Source: Dinoroseobacter sp049801095
GTDB taxonomy: Bacteria; Pseudomonadota; Alphaproteobacteria; Rhodobacterales; Rhodobacteraceae
NCBI RefSeq assembly: GCF_049801095.1
Contig: NZ_JBNAGH010000003.1
Span: forward strand, 620,001 to 684,000
Length of the DNA: 64,000 nt
Direction: 5' to 3'
Every line of letters starts with the position of its first letter. The first letter of the stretch is position 1. Below the pieces are notes generated by a model. That model made no database searches. It saw only the letters and a list, made by a program, of their open reading frames with translations, and had not been told where the DNA came from. Shown piece after piece: positions 59,634 to 64,000 of the stretch. A program made the position numbers and the translations under genes.

Positions 59634-60449
59634 ATGGGATTTCCCGGGACCTGGATGACCGAAAGCGGCTCCATGATCTATCGCGTGGTGCCGAAATGCG
59701 CCTGCTCGACCATCGGGCAGATCATGTTCTATTCGGACAATGGCGCGTTTTTTGTCGGCGACATCCATGACAGCAAGGACCGGCTGCACAAATGGGGTCA
59801 GGAGGCGAGCCGCCCGGCGATCGAGGCCGGGATTCGCGACCATGGCGGGCTGGTCTTCACCTGCGTGCGCAACCCCTATACCCGGATCCTGTCGGCGTTT
59901 TTCGACAAGATCGCGGGGATCCAGCGGAACGGGAACCGCTATCGGGGCAAGCTCGTCCCGATGCTGACCCAGCGCTACGGCGTGGATGTGGAGGGCGATT
60001 TCGATCAGATCGCGAGCTTCCGCCGCTTCCTTCTCTTTGCCCGGGACACGATCCGCTATCGCCGCCCCATGGATCCGGATATCCACTGGTCGGCCATGTC
60101 GGGCCATGTCTCGACGCTCGTGGCCAATGGCGGGCGCTATGACCGGGTGTTTTTCACCGAACGGTTTCAGGAGGGGATGGCGGATGTGCTGGCGCAAGTC
60201 TCGACACCCCATCCGGTGGATCTGGAGACGATCCCGCGGTTCAACGAATCCGAAGGGCATGGGCCGAAGCGGCTCCATCCGGTGGAGGACTATTTCGACG
60301 ATCTCGCGATGCATCTGATGTATGAGATGTACAAACAGGATTTTGAGCTTTTCCATTATGAGTTCGAGAACCCGGCCAACAAGATGCCCCTGGGCGAGGT
60401 CGATCTCGACGAGGTCCATGCCAAGCTCGGGCCCCGCGCGGTGGCGTGA
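59634..60449 (+). CDS. Sulfotransferase family 2-type carbohydrate sulfotransferase
   Basis: The 271-residue protein has the PAPS 5'-phosphosulfate loop YRVVPKCACSTIGQIMF (about residues 16-32) and the 3'-phosphate motif FTCVRNPYTRILSAFFDKI (about 76-94). It transfers sulfate from PAPS to a sugar hydroxyl. The ATG has GGAGGCAAG immediately upstream. The divergent glycosyltransferase may make its acceptor; this is inferred from the 114-base shared promoter region. Confidence 0.88.
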   Translation: MGFPGTWMTESGSMIYRVVPKCACSTIGQIMFYSDNGAFFVGDIHDSKDRLHKWGQEASRPAIEAGIRDHGGLVFTCVRNPYTRILSAFFDKIAGIQRNGNRYRGKLVPMLTQRYGVDVEGDFDQIASFRRFLLFARDTIRYRRPMDPDIHWSAMSGHVSTLVANGGRYDRVFFTERFQEGMADVLAQVSTPHPVDLETIPRFNESEGHGPKRLHPVEDYFDDLAMHLMYEMYKQDFELFHYEFENPANKMPLGEVDLDEVHAKLGPRAVA

Positions 60450-60479
60450 CCGCGAGACGTCCGCCATGTGCGCAAACAA

Positions 60480-60506
60480 AAAGGCCGCCCCGAAGGAGCG
60501 GCCTTT
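60480..60506. terminator. Intrinsic terminator between sulfotransferase and ggt
   Basis: AAAGGCCGCCC pairs over 11 positions with GG(a)GCGGCCTTT with one bulged base, around a CGAA loop (TTCG on the minus strand). The minus strand then has TTTTTG, so it ends ggt transcription best. On the plus strand it lies 31 bases after the sulfotransferase stop and may serve it too. Confidence 0.8.
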
Positions 60507-60525
60507 GATGTTCTGACGCCAAGGC

Positions 60526-62316
60526 TCAGTCGCCCAGAGCGATCCCTTCGCGGCGCGGATCCGCAGCCCCCAGCAGTCCCTCCCCGAGCGTGATCACATG
60601 CAGGCCAGAGGTCAGGCCGCGCGCGTTCATCTTGAAGCCAAGCCCCTCCAGCGCGGGGAGGAGATCCTCGGCGCTGGTACCGGCCTCCACATCATAAGTG
60701 CCAAAGCGGTTCACCAGATGCGGCAGGGCGACGGCCTGTTGCGGGTCGAGTCCCCAGTCGAGCTGCGCGATGATCGTCTTGGCCACATAGCCGATGATCC
60801 GGCTGCCCCCGGGGGAGCCGATCACCATGCTCGGCGCACCATCCTTCATCACGATGGTTGGAGACATCGACGAGCGCGGACGCTTGCCCGGCTCGAGCCG
60901 GTTTGCGATGGGCACGCCCTCGCGATGGGTGCGGAAGGAGAAATCCGTCAGCTCATTGTTGAGCAGGAAGCCCCGCACCATGAGCCGCGAGCCGAAGCCG
61001 TTCTCGATGGTCGTCGTCATCGACAGCGCGTTGCCGTATTGATCCGCGATCGAGATATGGGAGGTCGAGGGCAGCTCGATGCTCTCGTCATCGGCCCAGA
61101 GGAGCGCGTGGTCAAACTCTGGGCTGCCGGGGCTGACACTCTCCAGCGCCGCATCCGTATCGAGCAGGGCCGCGCGTTCCGCGAGATAGGCAGGCGCGAC
61201 GAGCCCTTGGGTCGGCACGGGCACGTAATCACTATCGGCCATGTAGCGGCCCCGGTCCGAGAAAGCCAGCCGCGAGGCATCGCCGATCAAACGCCAGGCT
61301 TCGGGGTTCTCCGCCCCCAGCGCCGAGAGGTCATAGCTGTCGAGCATCCCGAGGATCTGCCCCACGGTCAGCGCGCCGCTCGACGGCGGGCCCATGCCGC
61401 ATACCTCATGGGCGCGGTAGGTGGCGCAGACCGCGGGCCGCTCCTTCACCTGGTAGAGATCCAGATCGGTCATCGAGAGGACCCCGGGATTGCCCGGCGC
61501 GGTGCGGACCGTGGCGACGATATCCGCCGCGATCTCGCCACCATAGAAGGCGTCCACCCCGAGGGCCGCAATCTTGCGAAGCGTGTCGGCGTAGTCCGCA
61601 TTGACGAGAATATCCCCCTCGGCGAGCGGCGTGCCCCCGGGCAGGAAGTAGTCGCGGGTCGTGGCAAAGCGCGAGAGCCGCTCCGCATCGCCAGCCACGA
61701 GGCTCGCAAGGCGCGGTGAGACCGGGAAGCCGCCATCGGCCAGCGCGATCGCCTCGGCAAAGAGCCCCGCCCAATCCTGCGTGCCCCATTGGGCATGGGC
61801 CTCGGCCATCAGAGCGGGCGTGCCGGGCGTGCCGACAGAGAGGCCGCCCACCACAGCGTCAAAGAACTTCAGCGGCTCGCCGTTTTCATCCTGAAAGAGC
61901 GTCGGCGTCGCCGAAAGCGGCGCGGTTTCGCGGCCATCGAGGGTCGTCACCTCGCCCGAATTCGCGTCATACCAGACGAGGAACGCGCCCCCGCCGAGCC
62001 CGGAGGATTGCGGCTCCACCAGACCGAGCACGGCCTGAACCGCGACCATGGCATCCGCCGCTGTACCGCCCTCGGCGAGCACGCGCGCGCCCGCCTCCAC
62101 CGCATGGGGGTTGGCGGCGGCGACCATCCAGGTCTCAGCGGCCACGGGCGCGCCTGCCTCTTTGGTGGCCAGGGCCGCACGGGCGGCCTCGGAAATGCCC
62201 GAGAAGGGGCCAGAGGCGCTGGCGGCCTCGGGCGCGACGCTGTCTGCAGCTTCCTGCGCGAACCCGGCGGTGCCGCTCAAGGCGATGAGGGCCGCAAGGG
62301 TGATGTGCTTTGTCAT
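60526..62316 (-). CDS. ggt: Gamma-glutamyltransferase
   Basis: The 596-residue periplasmic enzyme has a signal peptide (MTKHITLAALIALSGTAGFAQ). LGLVEPQSSGLGGGAFLVWYD is a family motif, and the autocleavage site is in ELPSTSHISIADQYGNALSMTTTIENGFGSRL, where the Thr before SHISI becomes the catalytic N-terminus of the small subunit (near residue 408). GSPGGSRIIGYVAKT is also characteristic. It breaks down glutathione and other gamma-glutamyl compounds. Signal and length are normal. Confidence 0.95.
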   Translation of the reverse strand: MTKHITLAALIALSGTAGFAQEAADSVAPEAASASGPFSGISEAARAALATKEAGAPVAAETWMVAAANPHAVEAGARVLAEGGTAADAMVAVQAVLGLVEPQSSGLGGGAFLVWYDANSGEVTTLDGRETAPLSATPTLFQDENGEPLKFFDAVVGGLSVGTPGTPALMAEAHAQWGTQDWAGLFAEAIALADGGFPVSPRLASLVAGDAERLSRFATTRDYFLPGGTPLAEGDILVNADYADTLRKIAALGVDAFYGGEIAADIVATVRTAPGNPGVLSMTDLDLYQVKERPAVCATYRAHEVCGMGPPSSGALTVGQILGMLDSYDLSALGAENPEAWRLIGDASRLAFSDRGRYMADSDYVPVPTQGLVAPAYLAERAALLDTDAALESVSPGSPEFDHALLWADDESIELPSTSHISIADQYGNALSMTTTIENGFGSRLMVRGFLLNNELTDFSFRTHREGVPIANRLEPGKRPRSSMSPTIVMKDGAPSMVIGSPGGSRIIGYVAKTIIAQLDWGLDPQQAVALPHLVNRFGTYDVEAGTSAEDLLPALEGLGFKMNARGLTSGLHVITLGEGLLGAADPRREGIALGD

Positions 62317-62412
62317 GATATTCTCCCACTACCGCCCCCATGGTAGCGAGTTTCCACGAACTGGAAACAGTGGACTGCGCCCTTTCAGACGGTCTCGGCA
62401 AGAAGCTGTTAA

Positions 62413-62446
62413 CCAAAAATTTGCCTCTGACCCGTAGGTCAAAGGC
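62413..62446 (-). terminator. Intrinsic terminator after hemF
   Basis: On the minus strand GCCTTTGACC pairs with GGTCAGAGGC (one T-G pair) around a TACG loop, followed by AAATTTTTGG. It is 48 bases after the hemF stop and ends in the region upstream of ggt, whose promoter must lie in the remaining 96 bases. Confidence 0.75.
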
Positions 62447-62493
62447 ATGGAGATCGGATCATGAGGATGGGGGCTGTCAGGCCCGGCGCGGGC

Positions 62494-63387
62494 TCAAGGC
62501 CATTTGGCCTCGGGCGGCAGGCTCATGAGCACGGCAGTGGCGTCGTGGCCGGTCTCAAGCCCGAATTTCGTGCCCCGGTCATAGACCAGATTATACTCGG
62601 CATAGAGGCCGCGATGGACAAGCTGCGCCTCTTTGTCGGCGTCGGTCCAGGGCAGGTTCCGGTTGCGCTCGGTCACCGGCAGGAAGGCCGGAAGGAAGGC
62701 GCGGCCCACATCCTGGGTGAAGGCGAAATCCGCCTCCCAATCGCCGGTGTTGCGGTCGTCATAGAAGATCCCGCCGACACCCCGCGCGCGCCCGCGATGG
62801 GGGACAAAGAAATACTCATCCGCCCATTCCTTGTACTTGGGATAGAGCGCGGCATCATGCTTGTCGCAATACTCTTTCAGCACATTGTGGAACTCGGCCG
62901 TATCGGCCTCTTTCTCGATGCAGGGGTTCAGGTCCGAGCCGCCGCCGAACCACCAGGTCTGCGGGGTCCAGAACATGCGGGTGTTCATATGGACCGCCGG
63001 GCTGTGGGGGTTGCGCATATGAGCCACGAGGCTGATGCCCGAGGCCCAGAAACGCGGATCGGTGTCCATGCCGGGCACGCCCTTGCGCGCGGCCATGGCG
63101 GCCTGGGCGCGCGGGGCGAGCTCGCCATACACCGTGGAGATATTGACCCCGACCTTCTCGAACACACGCCCACCGCGCATCACGCTCATCAGACCGCCGC
63201 CGGCATCGGACCCGTCCTCGGAGGCGCGGCTGGTCTCGCGCACATCGAAGCGCCCGGCCGGGAGATCGGCGAAGGGGCCTTCGGCCTGCGTGTCCTCAAG
63301 CCCCTCGAATGCGGCGACAATCTCATCGCGCAGGGTGCGGAACCAGGACGAGGCACGGGCCTTGCGCTCGGTGAAGTCTTCGGTCAT
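62494..63387 (-). CDS. hemF: Oxygen-dependent coproporphyrinogen III oxidase
   Basis: The 297-residue protein contains the HemF signatures GRVFEKVGVNISTVYGEL, HMNTRMFWTPQTWWFGGGSDLNP, EFHNVLKEYCDKHD and RRGRARGVGGIFYDD-like, near residues 70-215. It converts coproporphyrinogen III to protoporphyrinogen IX using O2 in haem and bacteriochlorophyll precursor synthesis. Length is typical. The gene is alone on its strand, followed by a terminator. Confidence 0.97.
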   Translation of the reverse strand: MTEDFTERKARASSWFRTLRDEIVAAFEGLEDTQAEGPFADLPAGRFDVRETSRASEDGSDAGGGLMSVMRGGRVFEKVGVNISTVYGELAPRAQAAMAARKGVPGMDTDPRFWASGISLVAHMRNPHSPAVHMNTRMFWTPQTWWFGGGSDLNPCIEKEADTAEFHNVLKEYCDKHDAALYPKYKEWADEYFFVPHRGRARGVGGIFYDDRNTGDWEADFAFTQDVGRAFLPAFLPVTERNRNLPWTDADKEAQLVHRGLYAEYNLVYDRGTKFGLETGHDATAVLMSLPPEAKWP

Positions 63388-63446
63388 TTCGGTCTCCTTC
63401 GTCTGGAGTTCTGGCTAGCAGTTTTGCCCGCCAGTGTCAGGTCCCA

Positions 63447-63827
63447 ATGACACTCCGCCTGTCTCTTTTCATGCTCGCGGCGCTCTCCGCCTGCGCCGTT
63501 CCGGACGAGGATATGTGCTTTGCCGTCGCGACGCGCGAGCTGGCGACGGTCTATTCGCTTATCGCGCAAGCCGAAGATTCGGCCCTGCGGGGCTATCGAC
63601 TCGAAGAAGAGACCTGGGTCGATCTCGATGTCAGCGATTGCTATGCGACCCTGTCACCGCGCACGATCTGCACCAATCAGTTCGAGACCAAGCGCGACCG
63701 GCCCGTGGCCGTGGATGAGGATCAGGAGCGCAAGATTGCCGCGGATCTGCGGGCGCGGATCCCGGGCCTGAAGGAGCGGGCGCGGGCCGACTACGACGCT
63801 TGCATGCTTAATGCGCGGGCTCAGTAA
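63447..63827 (+). CDS. Putative lipoprotein, unknown function
   Basis: The 126-residue protein has a lipoprotein signal (MTLRLSLFMLAALSAC, lipobox LSAC) and two further Cys pairs (CFAV ... DCYATLSPRTIC ... ACM), giving a small secreted domain with possible disulfides. I do not recognise the family. It is divergent from hemF, and its last 20 bases overlap the end of the convergent dehydrogenase gene. Confidence 0.7.
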   Translation: MTLRLSLFMLAALSACAVPDEDMCFAVATRELATVYSLIAQAEDSALRGYRLEEETWVDLDVSDCYATLSPRTICTNQFETKRDRPVAVDEDQERKIAADLRARIPGLKERARADYDACMLNARAQ

Positions 63828-64000
63828 CCGGGTCGAGCAGGGTCCGCCCGCCATCGATGGTGATGATCTGACCCGTGACGAAGCCGGACCCCGCCGAAGC
63901 GAGGTATTGCACCGCATCCGCGACCTCTGAGGACTTCGCGATCCGGGACATGGGCGTGCAGTCGAGGATCTCGCCGCGCAGGGACTTGTTGTCCTTCAAC
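63808..64000 (-). CDS. SDR-family oxidoreductase, C-terminal part
   Basis: Only the last 64 or so codons are in the window; the gene continues beyond the right edge. RIAKSSEVADAVQYLASAGSGFVTGQIITIDGGRTL is the classical C-terminus of short-chain dehydrogenases (FabG-like). The catalytic region is not visible, so substrate cannot be judged. Confidence 0.88.
   Translation of the reverse strand, partial: LKDNKSLRGEILDCTPMSRIAKSSEVADAVQYLASAGSGFVTGQIITIDGGRTLLDPVTEPAH

Noticed and set aside
1..64000. tRNA, rRNA, CRISPR arrays, insertion sequences or integrases
   Set aside because: No cloverleaf-like segment, rRNA stretch, regularly spaced repeats, transposase or integrase signature was seen; nearly all DNA is filled by well-supported genes.

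Overview
The window looks like a chromosomal segment of a high-GC alphaproteobacterium, most likely a member of the Rhodobacteraceae. This rests on the gene order of the hydrogenase cluster (the same order I recall for Rhodobacter capsulatus), on Rhodobacterales-type neighbours (a small heat-shock gene followed by a DUF1150 gene, a DUF465/YdcH gene before purEK, a DUF5928-type glycosyltransferase), and on the two TRAP-transporter-linked catabolic islands. Genes are densely packed with many ATGA and TGATG start/stop overlaps. I found no tRNA, rRNA, CRISPR array, IS element or prophage. No gene-free stretch exceeds about 270 bases.

Layout. (1) 1-5564: catabolic island with a TRAP transporter (dctQ and the 5' part of dctM), a flavin reductase, an aldo/keto reductase and an SsuD-like FMNH2-dependent monooxygenase on the minus strand, divergent from a GntR/UTRA regulator and a Gfo/Idh/MocA dehydrogenase. 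(2) 5616-9595: phosphoglycolate phosphatase, a fused CoA-transferase, an acyltransferase and a small unknown protein. (3) 9614-16270: surface-polysaccharide genes (beta-propeller protein, NeuD/PglD-type acyltransferase, GT61, DegT aminotransferase, GT2, WbqC, methyltransferase). (4) 16271-35871, all minus strand: a complete [NiFe] uptake hydrogenase locus. In transcription order it reads hupT-hupU-hupV-hypF-hupS-hupL-(mini hupE-like)-hupC, then a terminator, then hupD-F-G-H-J-K-hypA-hypB-hupR-hypC-hypD-hypE. (5) 35937-50718: a second catabolic island. Its minus arm is GntR-leuC-like-leuD-like-TRAP(dctPQM)-acyl-CoA synthetase. Its plus arm is tautomerase/SnoaL fusion-hyuB-hyuA-isochorismatase-like-isocitrate-lyase-like-flavoprotein. 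(6) 50715-54596: an orphan ABC permease and a NosR-like/ApbE pair without nosZ. (7) 54616-64000: hsp20 with DUF1150, ydcH, purEK, HIT, a glycosyltransferase/sulfotransferase pair, ggt, hemF, a lipoprotein and a partial SDR.

How the genes work together. HupUV should sense H2 and signal through HupT to HupR, which controls hupSL. HupSLC oxidises H2 at the membrane and feeds electrons to quinone. HypA-F and HupD-K build and insert the NiFe(CN)2CO centre. HupR has lost the sigma54-contact and Walker B signatures of its AAA+ family, which points to action through the housekeeping RNA polymerase. The second catabolic island is the best candidate for an undescribed system: it has its own uptake, two divergent arms around one GntR regulator, and an enzyme set (ring/amide hydrolysis, tautomerase, dehydrogenation, aconitase-type hydration, aldol-type C-C cleavage, CoA activation) that suggests breakdown of a cyclic or branched dicarboxylate-like compound. 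The substrate is not identifiable from sequence.

Regulatory observations include an exact FNR-type box lying inside a longer palindrome, a ROSE-like RNA thermometer with an RpoH-like promoter at hsp20, a UUCG-loop terminator splitting the hup operon, and a run of palindromes between purK and the HIT gene.
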